From positions 1-7,444 of the forward strand of contig JALSMF010000422.1 of the NCBI GenBank assembly GCA_026987795.1: a DNA stretch of 7,444 bases, in the 5' to 3' direction. The translations under genes were made by a program, and so were the position numbers. Shown piece after piece: positions 1 to 6,982 of this stretch. The notes under the pieces were generated by a model, which did no database searches, had not been told where the DNA came from, and was given only the letters and a program-made list of their open reading frames with translations. Position 1 is the first letter of the stretch. Each line of letters starts with the position of its first letter. Source of the DNA: Bacteroidales bacterium. Lineage in GTDB: Bacteria > Bacteroidota > Bacteroidia > Bacteroidales > JAADGE01.

Positions 1-446
1 GCCTCGGCAGCTGCCGTTGCTTCATCAAGTAAAGATGCATTTGCAATTTCGCAGCCGGTAAGTTCCGTTACGACAGTCTGAAAATTGAGAAGAGCCTCTA
101 ATCTTCCTTGTGAAATTTCTGCCTGATATGGTGTATAGGAAGTATACCAAACCGGATTTTCAAAAATATTTCTCCAAATCACCGACGGTGTTATTGTATT
201 ATAATATCCCTGCCCGATATATGTCTTAAATATTTTATTTTTTGAAATTATTTTTTGAATATATTTTTGGTAAGTATATTCTGTCATCGGCTCATCTAAA
301 CTCATTTCTTTTTTTAGGCGAATATTATCCGGAACCGTTTTTGATATTAATTCATCAACTGATGATAATCCTATTACGGAAAGCATTTTTTTTATGTCAT
401 TTTTATCCGGTCCTATGTGCCTGTTTTTAAATTCGATTTTCTGCAT
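1..446 (-). CDS. gcvP: Glycine dehydrogenase (decarboxylating), P-protein of the glycine cleavage system, N-terminal part
   Basis: This is the PLP-dependent P-protein. It decarboxylates glycine and passes the aminomethyl group to the lipoyl arm of GcvH in the cytoplasm, feeding one-carbon units to tetrahydrofolate. The window holds 148 codons plus two bases; the rest lies beyond the left edge, so the break is an edge effect and not a mutation. Visible landmarks are the N-terminal RHIGP (residues 9-13), IGQGYY (77-82), the highly conserved block NPVWYTSYTPYQAEISQGR (97-115), and NASLLDEATAAAE (136-148). The RHIGP start is typical of the single-chain form of about 950 residues, as opposed to the split gcvPA/gcvPB form; this is inferred from the N-terminus only. 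The ATG at 446 was chosen because conserved sequence starts within eight residues of it. A -7-like box lies 40 bases upstream. The PLP lysine is outside the window. Family identity is very secure. Confidence 0.96.
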   Translation of the reverse strand, partial: MQKIEFKNRHIGPDKNDIKKMLSVIGLSSVDELISKTVPDNIRLKKEMSLDEPMTEYTYQKYIQKIISKNKIFKTYIGQGYYNTITPSVIWRNIFENPVWYTSYTPYQAEISQGRLEALLNFQTVVTELTGCEIANASLLDEATAAAE

Positions 447-486
447 AATGTCAAGTTAAAATAATGTGTTTATGATTTCTGTTTTG

Positions 487-494
487 CAAAAATA
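487..494 (-). promoter_or_regulatory. Candidate Bacteroidota -7 promoter element for gcvP
   Basis: On the minus strand this reads TATTTTTG, an exact match to the Bacteroidota sigma consensus TAnnTTTG. It ends 40 bases before the gcvP ATG, implying a leader of about 35 bases. I see no convincing TTTG or TTG -33 element about 20 bases upstream. In AT-rich DNA the match could be chance, so the call rests on its position. Confidence 0.45.
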
Positions 495-572
495 AAAATA
501 TAGCTTCGGATTAGTCTTGATTATTATCATTAAAATAAATATTTAAAAACATAGAAAGCTGAATTTATGCCT

Positions 573-1223
573 TTAGGTATATTTTTCACTTCCGACAAAG
601 GGGTTATACCTTTTCTCAAATCCGATACTTGTTTCGCCTCCGTGTCCGGGATAAATTATCATATCATCAGGCAAGTTGAATAGTTTTGTTTTAATATTTG
701 AAATAAGTGTGTCGTAATCTCCGCCGGGCAAATCGGTTCTGCCGATACTTCCTTTAAATAAAACGTCTCCGACAACGACAAAGTTATCTTCTTTTGAAAC
801 AAAGACCAGGCTTCCTGCTGTATGTCCGGGAACTTGTAATATCTTTAATTCAGAGTGTCCGAATTTAATATCGTCTCCTTCTTTTATAAAAACTTTTATC
901 GGAGGCGGAGCATCCGTTTGTATTCCGTAAAGTCTTGCAGCATTTGTTACATTGCTTATGTTAAATTCCTCTTCTTTATGTGCCTCTGTTTCAAGGTCGA
1001 AAGTATCAGACACGAATTTATTTCCGAAAACATGGTCTAAATGACAATGAGTATTCAACAATTTTACCGGCTTTAATCTGTTATCTTCCAGAAATTTAAG
1101 AAGATATTTTTGCTCTTGTTTATTATTGCAGGCAGGATCAATTATTACGCAATCATTTGATTTATCGTAAATTATGTAAGTGTTTACTTCAAACGGACTG
1201 AATATTATTCTTTTTATTTCCAT
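573..1223 (-). CDS. Metallo-beta-lactamase-fold hydrolase, glyoxalase II-like (YcbL type)
   Basis: This is a cytoplasmic zinc-dependent hydrolase of 216 residues, the usual length for the compact glyoxalase II-like group, which lacks the C-terminal helical substrate-binding domain of classical glyoxalase II (about 250 residues). All metal ligands are visible: H59, H61, D63 and H64 in THCHLDH, H134 in PGHTAGS, D153 in VGDVLF, and H194 in YPGHG. The segment GSIGRTDLPGGD (158-169) and the C-terminal NPF (207-209) are also typical of this group. Family members hydrolyse thioesters such as S-lactoylglutathione, but the substrate here cannot be read from sequence, and many Bacteroidota lack glutathione. 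No signal peptide or membrane segment is present. The ATG at 1223 starts directly at the conserved first beta strand (IKRIIFSPFEVNTYII). The gene lies 126 bases downstream of gcvP's start on the same strand and diverges from the fucose synthase gene. Confidence 0.9.
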   Translation of the reverse strand: MEIKRIIFSPFEVNTYIIYDKSNDCVIIDPACNNKQEQKYLLKFLEDNRLKPVKLLNTHCHLDHVFGNKFVSDTFDLETEAHKEEEFNISNVTNAARLYGIQTDAPPPIKVFIKEGDDIKFGHSELKILQVPGHTAGSLVFVSKEDNFVVVGDVLFKGSIGRTDLPGGDYDTLISNIKTKLFNLPDDMIIYPGHGGETSIGFEKRYNPFVGSEKYT

Positions 1224-1246
1224 TTTTTAGGATATTTATAATTTCT

Positions 1247-1254
1247 CAAATATA
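1247..1254 (-). promoter_or_regulatory. Candidate Bacteroidota -7 promoter element for the MBL-fold hydrolase
   Basis: On the minus strand this reads TATATTTG, an exact TAnnTTTG match ending 23 bases before the ATG of the hydrolase, in the 69-base divergent gap. No clear -33 element is seen. On the plus strand the best candidate for the fucose synthase gene is TATTTTG at 1267-1273, which has one base too few between TA and TTTG, so I do not call it separately. Confidence 0.4.
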
Positions 1255-1292
1255 GAAATAATTGTTTATTTTGAGTTTTAAATTATGTCGAT

Positions 1293-2399
1293 ATGAATAA
1301 AGATTCTAAAATATACGTTGCCGGACATACCGGACTGGTCGGAAGTGCACTGGTTAAAAAGCTTTTGGGAAAAGGGTATAAAAATTTAGTTTTTACTCCG
1401 CACTCGGATTGTGACTTGACAGATTATGAGTGTGTTACAGATTTTTTCGAAAAAGAAAAGCCGGATATTGTTTTTCTTGCGGCGGCAAAAGTAGGCGGGA
1501 TTGTTGCAAATAATACATATCGGGCAGATTTTATTTATCAAAATCTTCAAATTCAGAATAATATTATTCACCTGTCATATTCTAACGGTGCAGAAAAACT
1601 GATTTTTCTGGGAAGTTCCTGTATTTATCCTAAAAACAGTCCTCAGCCGATGAAAGAAGAATATTTGCTGACATCAGAGCTTGAATATACTAATGAGCCG
1701 TATGCTACGGCAAAAATTGCGGGAATAAAAATGATTGAGAGTTATAACTTGCAATACGGAACAAATTTTTTGGCTGTTATGCCTACTAATTTATACGGCT
1801 ATAATGATAATTTTGATTTAGAAAAATCTCATGTTTTACCTGCTTTAATCAGAAAAATGCATTTGGCAAAAGCTTTGTCGGAAAATAATTTTGATATAAT
1901 AAGAAAAGATTTAACCAAAATGCCGATAGAGAATATCTGCGGAAGTAATTCTGAAAAAGAAATAATTAATGTGTTAAAAAAATACGGCATTACCGAAAAC
2001 GGCGTTACACTTTGGGGCAGCGGAAATCCCCGACGAGAATTTTTACATGCGGACGACTTAGCCGATGCTGTTGTATTTATTGCGGAAAATGTTGATTTTA
2101 AAGATATTCTGAAAAATGATTACGGTATTGAAAAACCGGATTTTCCGTTTACCTGCAAAGAAATCAGAAATACGCATATTAATATAGGCACGGGAAAAGA
2201 TATTTCAATAAAAGAGCTTGCGGAAATAATAAAAAATGAAATTGTCAAGTTCAACGGTAATTTAATATGGGATAAAAACAAGCCTGACGGCACATACAGA
2301 AAATTGCTTGACGTAAGCAAGCTGCATTCGCTCGGATGGAAAGAAAAGACAGATTTTCTGAGCGGAATAAAAGCTGTTTATAAAAATTACGTTTTGTAA
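1293..2399 (+). CDS. fcl: GDP-L-fucose synthase (GDP-4-keto-6-deoxy-D-mannose epimerase/reductase)
   Basis: This is a cytoplasmic NADPH-dependent short-chain dehydrogenase of the extended type. It converts GDP-4-keto-6-deoxymannose, the product of Gmd, to GDP-L-fucose for surface glycans. The Rossmann motif GHTGLVG is at residues 11-17. The active-site set matches the Escherichia coli enzyme with an offset of one: S108 and C110 in GSSCIYPK, Y137 and K141 in YATAK, and H180 in SHVLPALIRK. The conserved WGSGNPRREFLHADDLADA lies at 241-259 and NIGTGKDISIKELAE at 297-311. At 368 residues it is about 45 longer than the E. coli enzyme (321). The extra sequence sits around residues 198-235 and 265-292, as in the longer Bacteroidota forms. 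No gmd or glycosyltransferase gene is next to it, so it may be a stand-alone housekeeping copy. It converges with the propeller-sensor gene, with only 15 bases between the two stop codons. Confidence 0.95.
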   Translation: MNKDSKIYVAGHTGLVGSALVKKLLGKGYKNLVFTPHSDCDLTDYECVTDFFEKEKPDIVFLAAAKVGGIVANNTYRADFIYQNLQIQNNIIHLSYSNGAEKLIFLGSSCIYPKNSPQPMKEEYLLTSELEYTNEPYATAKIAGIKMIESYNLQYGTNFLAVMPTNLYGYNDNFDLEKSHVLPALIRKMHLAKALSENNFDIIRKDLTKMPIENICGSNSEKEIINVLKKYGITENGVTLWGSGNPRREFLHADDLADAVVFIAENVDFKDILKNDYGIEKPDFPFTCKEIRNTHINIGTGKDISIKELAEIIKNEIVKFNGNLIWDKNKPDGTYRKLLDVSKLHSLGWKEKTDFLSGIKAVYKNYVL

Positions 2400-2414
2400 T
2401 CTGTTTTTTACTGT

Positions 2415-5400
2415 TTAATAGTCTGTGTGTATCCTTACACCAATAACGAGGATGTCGTCAATTTGCTCATATGTTCCTCTCCATGTGTTAATAACCCGTT
2501 TCAAAATTTGCTTTTGTTCTTCTGCGGGCTTGTCATAATTATTTAAAAGCATATGTCTGAATCTTCTGTATTTAAACTTTTTAGAATCGGGACCTCCAAA
2601 CTGATCTACATATCCGTCAGAAAAAATGTAAATCATATCATTTTCTTCAACATTTATCACATGGTTTGTATATGAGCCGTATGTCAGGTAATTTGCCGGA
2701 GAAACAGAGAATCTGTCACCTTTAATTTCTGTTATTTTATCATCTCTTATAATAAAAAGCTGATTCATTGCTCCCGCAAATTCAATTATGTTCTTTTTTT
2801 TGTGTATTGCAATCAGGCTAAGGTCCATTCCGTCTTTTAGTTTATGTCCGTGTTCTTCATTGCGGAACATGGAATAAATACCTCTGTTTAAATGATCCAG
2901 AATTTTTGACGGTGTTTCTATTCCGGATTCTTTTATGTTTTTCAGTAAATCCAGACCTATAATAGACATAAATGCCCCGGGTACTCCGTGCCCTGTGCAG
3001 TCAACAGCAGCCACAAAAATTTTATCTTCTGTTTCATCAATCCAGTAAAAATCTCCGCTGACAATTTCTTTTGACATAAATAAAACAAACGAGTCCGGGA
3101 TTATTTTTTTTATTTGATCTTCTGCCGGGAGCAGTGCATTAATAATGCCGGATGCATATCTCATACTTTCAGAGATATTATTATTCTTTATTGCCAAAAG
3201 TTCTTTTTGTTTTTCTACCTCCTTTGCCACTAACTGTTTTTCGTGAAGTATTCGGTTTTCTTTTCTTATTTCTCTGTTATAAATCAGAAATCCTCCGCCG
3301 ATTAAGATTATGAATAATAAAATATATGTTATATAGGCTCCGGTTGTAAGCCATAACGGGGGAGAAATAATTACTTTTATTTCAGTAGGCTCAAGGTTCC
3401 AATTATTATCACTGTTTGCACCTATAATTTGAAAGGTATAAGTTCCGGGGGCAAGTTGAAAAAAGGTGATAACATTATTATTTCCGAGATCTGTCCATTC
3501 AGAACCGGATTCTTTTATCCGATATTTATATTTATTTTTTTGAGGAAAAGAGTATTCAAGAACCGCAAAGTGAATATCAAAACTGTTTTCTTTATAATTA
3601 AGATTTACGGTTTTTTCATTGTTTAAAAAAACCTCTTCTTTACCTTTTTTGGTTTGTTTATAAAAATGTGTAATGACGGGTTTCGGAGTAAATTTGTTTT
3701 TTTTAATTTCATTAGTTTTCAGGGCGTTCAAACCTTTTACTCCGCCCCAGAAAAGCTCGTTGTTTTCGTCAATATATGCAGCATTTATGTTAAACTCATA
3801 ACCTTGTAAATTGTCGTCTGTCGTATAATTCGTTACATCTTCAGTTTCAGGATTAAATTTAATTATTCCGCGGTTTGTACTCATCCAGAGATTCTTGTCT
3901 TTATCCTCTAAAATAGTGTATATAAAATCGTTACTGAAACCGTGACTTTGTGAAGTATAATACGCAAAAGAATCTTTTTCCGGAATATACCTGTTTAATC
4001 CGGTTCCGGTTCCTACCCAAATAATCGAATCTGAGCTTTCAAAAACCACAGGGACTATGTTGTTGCTTATTTTATTGTTTTCTTTGGTATAGTTTACAAA
4101 GGTTTCTTTTACGGGATTAAATTTGCTGAGACCGTAAAGCGTTGCTATCCAATAGTTCCCGTCTGTTCCTTTTATCGTTTTAAAAACCTCGTTATCAACT
4201 ATTCCGTTGCCGAAATCTTTTTTAGTAAAACTTATTATTTTATTATTCTTGTACTTATAGAGCCCTTTGTAAGTAGAAAACCATATAATATCTTCATCAA
4301 AAAGAATATTTGAGAGACGGTTTTGAGTAAAATACGAATCAAAATCTTTTTTTACAAATGCCGAAAAAGGAATAAACTTTTTTTTATTTATATCGTAAAT
4401 TACAGGACCGTTATTTGTTCCTATCCATATGTTTCCCTTCGGGCTCTTTACGATACAAAATATATTATCATCGGTAAGCCCGGAATTTTCTTTATTATAT
4501 TGAATAACATTTCCTGTTTTTCTGTAAAACAGGTTTAAGCCCTGTCCTCTTGTGCCCAGCCATATTATATCATTTTTTACATCATGATAAACAGCGTAAA
4601 TTGTATTAGACGAAAAATTTATGTTATTATTTCTGTCTTTCCTGTATAGTTCAAAATTTGTTTTTTTTGAGTCAATTTTAAAAATCCCGTAATCTGTAGA
4701 TACCCAAAATATTTCAGACCTGTCTTTAAAAATATTGGAAACATTTCCTATTTTAACTTCATCGTAAAAATAATCTTCCAGATTTACTCTGAAAAAATCA
4801 GATTCTCCAGAGTTTTGATACAATCCGTTAATATCCCCGACTCTGATTATATCTCGATCAACATAAATTGACTGTATTTGTGTAAAACTTACTTTAGTTT
4901 TATATTCCGTGAACTTATTCTTTTCTGTATTAAAAAGAAAAAGTTTATTTTCAGAACCTGCCCATATTTTTTGCTTATTTTCACAAAAAACCGCATAAAT
5001 ATCTTTATTGGCATCAGAAGGGCTGTCAACTTTATAAGTTACGAACGTTTTTGTTTTTTTATTAAATCTGACAAGAGCTCCTGCTGAGCCTGTCCATAAA
5101 TTTTCAGAATCATCAACAATACGAAAAATATCAAAGACCCCCCCGGAAATATCTTCTTCGTCCTGATGCAGTTCGTATTTAAAGAACTCATTTTTTTTTG
5201 TGTCATATTCTATTATTCCGTCTGAGGTTCTAATCCAAGCCGTTCCTGTTTTATCAACGGTAACAGCTTTTATATTTGTTGAGAAGGTTGATTCTTTTTG
5301 TTGTTTGTTTTTAAGAATTACTTTGAACTTGTTTGTTTTATAATTAAAAACTTCAAGACCGTTATTATTAACTATCCAAAGCATAGAGTCCTGAGACGGA

Positions 5401-5678
5401 AATAAATCAATTATAAAATTATCCGAAAGAGATTGCTTGTCTGCAGGGTTTTGCCTGAATGTTTTAAAATCGTAGCCGTCAAAACGATTAAGTCCGTCTT
5501 GTGTTCCTATCCATATATATCCGGTTTTATCCTGGCAAATGTCTGTGGTAAAACTTTGAGAAAGCCCGTCGCGAATTATATAATGTTTAATATTAAGCGG
5601 TTTGTTTTGTGAAAACACAAAACCCGAAACAAAGAACAAGAATAATATATTTAAATATTTTAAAAAATGTCTTTTCAT
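2415..5678 (-). CDS. Membrane sensor: double beta-propeller, Y_Y_Y domain, one transmembrane helix, SpoIIE/PP2C serine phosphatase
   Basis: This 1087-residue protein has the periplasmic sensor of Bacteroidota hybrid two-component systems but ends in a SpoIIE-type phosphatase, with no histidine kinase. A signal peptide occupies about residues 1-23 (lysine/arginine start, hydrophobic core, FSQ). About 14 'two-component regulator propeller' repeats follow, such as IWIGTQDGLNRFD (55-67), IWLGTRGQGLNLF (372-384), IWVGTGTGLNRY (553-564) and FWGGVKGLNAL (643-653), enough for two seven-bladed propellers. A Y_Y_Y domain spans about 695-772, a membrane helix about 779-799, and a charged, probably coiled-coil linker 800-835. 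The phosphatase covers about 840-1083. Its likely metal-binding acidic residues are D876 in SGDFYW, D893 in VDCTGHGVPGAFMS, D1021 in FSDGYVDQ, and D1074/D1075 in QIDDILVIG, so it looks active. By analogy with SpoIIE and RsbU, it may dephosphorylate an anti-anti-sigma (STAS) protein when a periplasmic ligand binds. No such partner is encoded here. It starts 14 bases after the biotin carrier gene, so the two are probably cotranscribed. Confidence 0.92.
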   Translation of the reverse strand: MKRHFLKYLNILFLFFVSGFVFSQNKPLNIKHYIIRDGLSQSFTTDICQDKTGYIWIGTQDGLNRFDGYDFKTFRQNPADKQSLSDNFIIDLFPSQDSMLWIVNNNGLEVFNYKTNKFKVILKNKQQKESTFSTNIKAVTVDKTGTAWIRTSDGIIEYDTKKNEFFKYELHQDEEDISGGVFDIFRIVDDSENLWTGSAGALVRFNKKTKTFVTYKVDSPSDANKDIYAVFCENKQKIWAGSENKLFLFNTEKNKFTEYKTKVSFTQIQSIYVDRDIIRVGDINGLYQNSGESDFFRVNLEDYFYDEVKIGNVSNIFKDRSEIFWVSTDYGIFKIDSKKTNFELYRKDRNNNINFSSNTIYAVYHDVKNDIIWLGTRGQGLNLFYRKTGNVIQYNKENSGLTDDNIFCIVKSPKGNIWIGTNNGPVIYDINKKKFIPFSAFVKKDFDSYFTQNRLSNILFDEDIIWFSTYKGLYKYKNNKIISFTKKDFGNGIVDNEVFKTIKGTDGNYWIATLYGLSKFNPVKETFVNYTKENNKISNNIVPVVFESSDSIIWVGTGTGLNRYIPEKDSFAYYTSQSHGFSNDFIYTILEDKDKNLWMSTNRGIIKFNPETEDVTNYTTDDNLQGYEFNINAAYIDENNELFWGGVKGLNALKTNEIKKNKFTPKPVITHFYKQTKKGKEEVFLNNEKTVNLNYKENSFDIHFAVLEYSFPQKNKYKYRIKESGSEWTDLGNNNVITFFQLAPGTYTFQIIGANSDNNWNLEPTEIKVIISPPLWLTTGAYITYILLFIILIGGGFLIYNREIRKENRILHEKQLVAKEVEKQKELLAIKNNNISESMRYASGIINALLPAEDQIKKIIPDSFVLFMSKEIVSGDFYWIDETEDKIFVAAVDCTGHGVPGAFMSIIGLDLLKNIKESGIETPSKILDHLNRGIYSMFRNEEHGHKLKDGMDLSLIAIHKKKNIIEFAGAMNQLFIIRDDKITEIKGDRFSVSPANYLTYGSYTNHVINVEENDMIYIFSDGYVDQFGGPDSKKFKYRRFRHMLLNNYDKPAEEQKQILKRVINTWRGTYEQIDDILVIGVRIHTDY

Positions 5679-5692
5679 TAAGTGTCCGGTAA

Positions 5693-6199
5693 TTATTCGA
5701 ATACGATTAGTACTTCATTTTTTTCTGCGGAATTCCCTGTTTTTGCTTTTATATCTTTAATTGTAACATCAGTTTCCGCTTTCAGATTGTTTTCCATCTT
5801 CATAGCCTCTAATACGAGTAAAGTTTCGCCTTGTTTCACAAAATCTCCTTTTTTTACCGGAATATTTACAATCAAGCCCGGCATTGGTGCTCTGAGTTCT
5901 TTTTTTACATCTGCTTTTTTGCTTTTTATTCCCATATTTTTAAGAAGAATATCAAGCTCATCATAAACTTTTACGTCAAATGGTTTTCCGTTAATTTTTA
6001 ATGAAATATTTTTTTCTTGATTATCTGCAGATATAATGATTATGTTATATGATTTGTTATTAAAGATGATATGATAAGACTTGTCATTATTTTTTACAAT
6101 ATCTAAATGAAATGACTTTCCGTTTACAATTCCTTTCAAAAAATTTGTGTCGGTAAATTCTGTTTTGTATTCCTTACGGTCAATTTTTGCTGTAAACAT
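5693..6199 (-). CDS. Biotin carboxyl carrier protein (biotin/lipoyl attachment domain) of an acyl-CoA carboxylase or decarboxylase
   Basis: This 168-residue protein carries a C-terminal biotinyl domain (about residues 101-168). It has the APMPG turn (104-108), the VKKGDFVKQGETLLVLE lead-in, and the biotin acceptor lysine K134 within EAMKMEN. Attached biotin carries carboxyl groups between a biotin carboxylase and a carboxyltransferase (acetyl- or propionyl-CoA carboxylase), or serves a sodium-pumping decarboxylase. The N-terminal 100 residues form a beta-rich region (for example SYHIIFNNKSYNIIIISA, 41-58) as in stand-alone carriers of Bacteroidota acyl-CoA carboxylases. They lack the Ala/Pro-rich linker of E. 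coli AccB. The partner carboxylase and transferase genes are absent, so the enzyme it serves cannot be named. It lies 25 bases after the Crp/Fnr gene and 14 before the propeller-phosphatase gene. The ATG at 6199 has no Shine-Dalgarno sequence, like its neighbours. Confidence 0.92.
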   Translation of the reverse strand: MFTAKIDRKEYKTEFTDTNFLKGIVNGKSFHLDIVKNNDKSYHIIFNNKSYNIIIISADNQEKNISLKINGKPFDVKVYDELDILLKNMGIKSKKADVKKELRAPMPGLIVNIPVKKGDFVKQGETLLVLEAMKMENNLKAETDVTIKDIKAKTGNSAEKNEVLIVFE

Positions 6200-6224
6200 G
6201 TATATATCGTTTTAAAACAGTTAT

Positions 6225-6923
6225 TTAAAAGTCTTGTGAAATTCTCCTCAACTCTTTTATATTTAATATCTTTATTTTACGTTTGTTAAGTTGAATAATT
6301 TTGTCTTTTTTAAATTCTGATAAAAGCCTTATAACAGATTCTGTTGCTGTTCCTACTAAGCCGGCAAGCTCTTCTCTTGTCAGAAATATATTTAAGTCTC
6401 CGTCACTGTTTGTCCCGAAATTATCATGCAGCAAAAGTAAAATTTCAGCAAGTCGTTCTCTTACGTTCTTTTGTGCAATGTCTAAAATATACTTATTGGC
6501 ATCTCCCAGTTCTTTGCAGGAAAGCTGCATTAAACTTAGTGCAAAGTCAGAGTTTTCTTTTATCAGCTTTAGAAAATGAGTTGCAGGGATAAAACACACC
6601 GAACTTTCTTCTACAACCTTAGCTGTTGTACAGGCTGTTTCATTTGACAAAACAGAACGATATCCGAAAATATCTCCGGCTTTTGAAAATCTGATTATCT
6701 GCTCTTTCCCGTCATTACCTGTTTTATAGTGTTTTACTATTCCGCTGTCCAGGCAATAGACACCTGTAATACGGCTGCCTTCATGATATATTACTTCTCC
6801 TTTATCGTACTTATTGCAATTTTTTATATAAGACAAAATATCATATTCTTCTTTTGTTATTTTTTTAAAAATATCATTAGTGATACTATAATTTTCACAT
6901 TTATTTATTTTATCGTAACTCAT
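6225..6923 (-). CDS. Crp/Fnr-family transcriptional regulator
   Basis: This is a cytoplasmic DNA-binding regulator of 232 residues, normal for the family. An N-terminal cyclic-nucleotide-binding-like beta-barrel spans about 22-125 (YDKGEVIYHEGS 39-50, GVYCLDSGIVKHYK 54-67, GDIFGYRSVLSNE 83-95). A long dimerisation helix follows (about 128-166), then a winged helix-turn-helix at about 178-222 with LTREELAGLVGTATESVIRLLSEF (181-204). The phosphate-binding FGE...RSA signature of cAMP-dependent Crp is not conserved (FGYRSVLSNETACTTAK instead), so cAMP is an unlikely ligand. Cysteines at 9, 36, 57, 98, 110 and 136 do not form the N-terminal cluster of E. coli Fnr, so a classical 4Fe-4S sensor is not supported; redox sensing by another route cannot be excluded. 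It leads the three-gene minus-strand cluster and diverges from an OsmC-family gene, which suggests that gene and its own operon as targets (inference). The ATG at 6923 follows a -7-like box by 16 bases. Confidence 0.94.
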   Translation of the reverse strand: MSYDKINKCENYSITNDIFKKITKEEYDILSYIKNCNKYDKGEVIYHEGSRITGVYCLDSGIVKHYKTGNDGKEQIIRFSKAGDIFGYRSVLSNETACTTAKVVEESSVCFIPATHFLKLIKENSDFALSLMQLSCKELGDANKYILDIAQKNVRERLAEILLLLHDNFGTNSDGDLNIFLTREELAGLVGTATESVIRLLSEFKKDKIIQLNKRKIKILNIKELRRISQDF

Positions 6924-6939
6924 TTGTAAACTAATTATG

Positions 6940-6947
6940 CAAAAATA
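6940..6947 (-). promoter_or_regulatory. Candidate -7 promoter element for the Crp/Fnr gene cluster
   Basis: On the minus strand this reads TATTTTTG followed by CA, an exact TAnnTTTG match. It ends 16 bases before the start codon, which implies a short leader of about 12 bases. A palindrome (6965-6972) occupies the region where its -33 element would be. This is the likely promoter for the regulator, biotin carrier and sensor genes, because the gaps within the cluster leave little room for internal promoters. Confidence 0.45.
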
Positions 6948-6964
6948 ATTAATTTTAAATTTTT

Positions 6965-6972
6965 AGACGTCT
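6965..6972. promoter_or_regulatory. Perfect 8-base palindrome AGACGTCT between divergent promoters, possible operator
   Basis: AGACGTCT is its own reverse complement and is the only GC-containing island in a very AT-rich divergent region. It lies between the two outward-facing TATTTTTG boxes, near the expected -33 position for each. It could be an operator for both genes, possibly bound by the adjacent Crp/Fnr protein. It does not resemble the E. coli Crp (TGTGA-N6-TCACA) or Fnr (TTGAT-N4-ATCAA) sites, and an 8-base palindrome can arise by chance. Confidence 0.3.
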
Positions 6973-6982
6973 TTATTTTCTT

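Noticed and set aside
242..430. Plus-strand frame of 62 codons near the left edge.
   Set aside because: It lies entirely antisense to the conserved N-terminus of GcvP; its hydrophobic, Phe/Leu-rich translation is what a reverse-strand frame gives.
447..572. 126-base gap between gcvP and the MBL-fold gene, checked for a small RNA, a glycine riboswitch or a tRNA.
   Set aside because: Very AT-rich, with no glycine-riboswitch core, tRNA arms or strong hairpin; only the -7-like box at 487-494 stands out. A glycine riboswitch upstream of gcvP would also need more structured, GC-containing sequence.
2386..2409. Small inverted repeat ATTAC-GTTTT-GTAAT overlapping the fcl stop codon, followed by a T6 run, as a possible terminator between the convergent genes.
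   Set aside because: The stem is only five pairs and AT-rich, and the gap between the two stop codons is 15 bases. It is too weak to call as a terminator.
3429..3626. Short plus-strand frames within the long sensor gene (3429-3626, 4323-4538, 4878-5087).
   Set aside because: All are antisense to a continuous 1087-codon frame with recognisable repeats and domains, so they are shadows.
5682..5966. Plus-strand open reading frame of 94 codons opposite the biotin carrier gene.
   Set aside because: It is antisense to the clearly conserved biotinyl domain, and its low-complexity Ser/Phe/Ile translation looks like a shadow frame.
6301..6592. Two overlapping plus-strand open frames of 82 and 92 codons opposite the Crp/Fnr gene.
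   Set aside because: Both overlap the conserved DNA-binding domain coded on the other strand and show no recognisable protein features.
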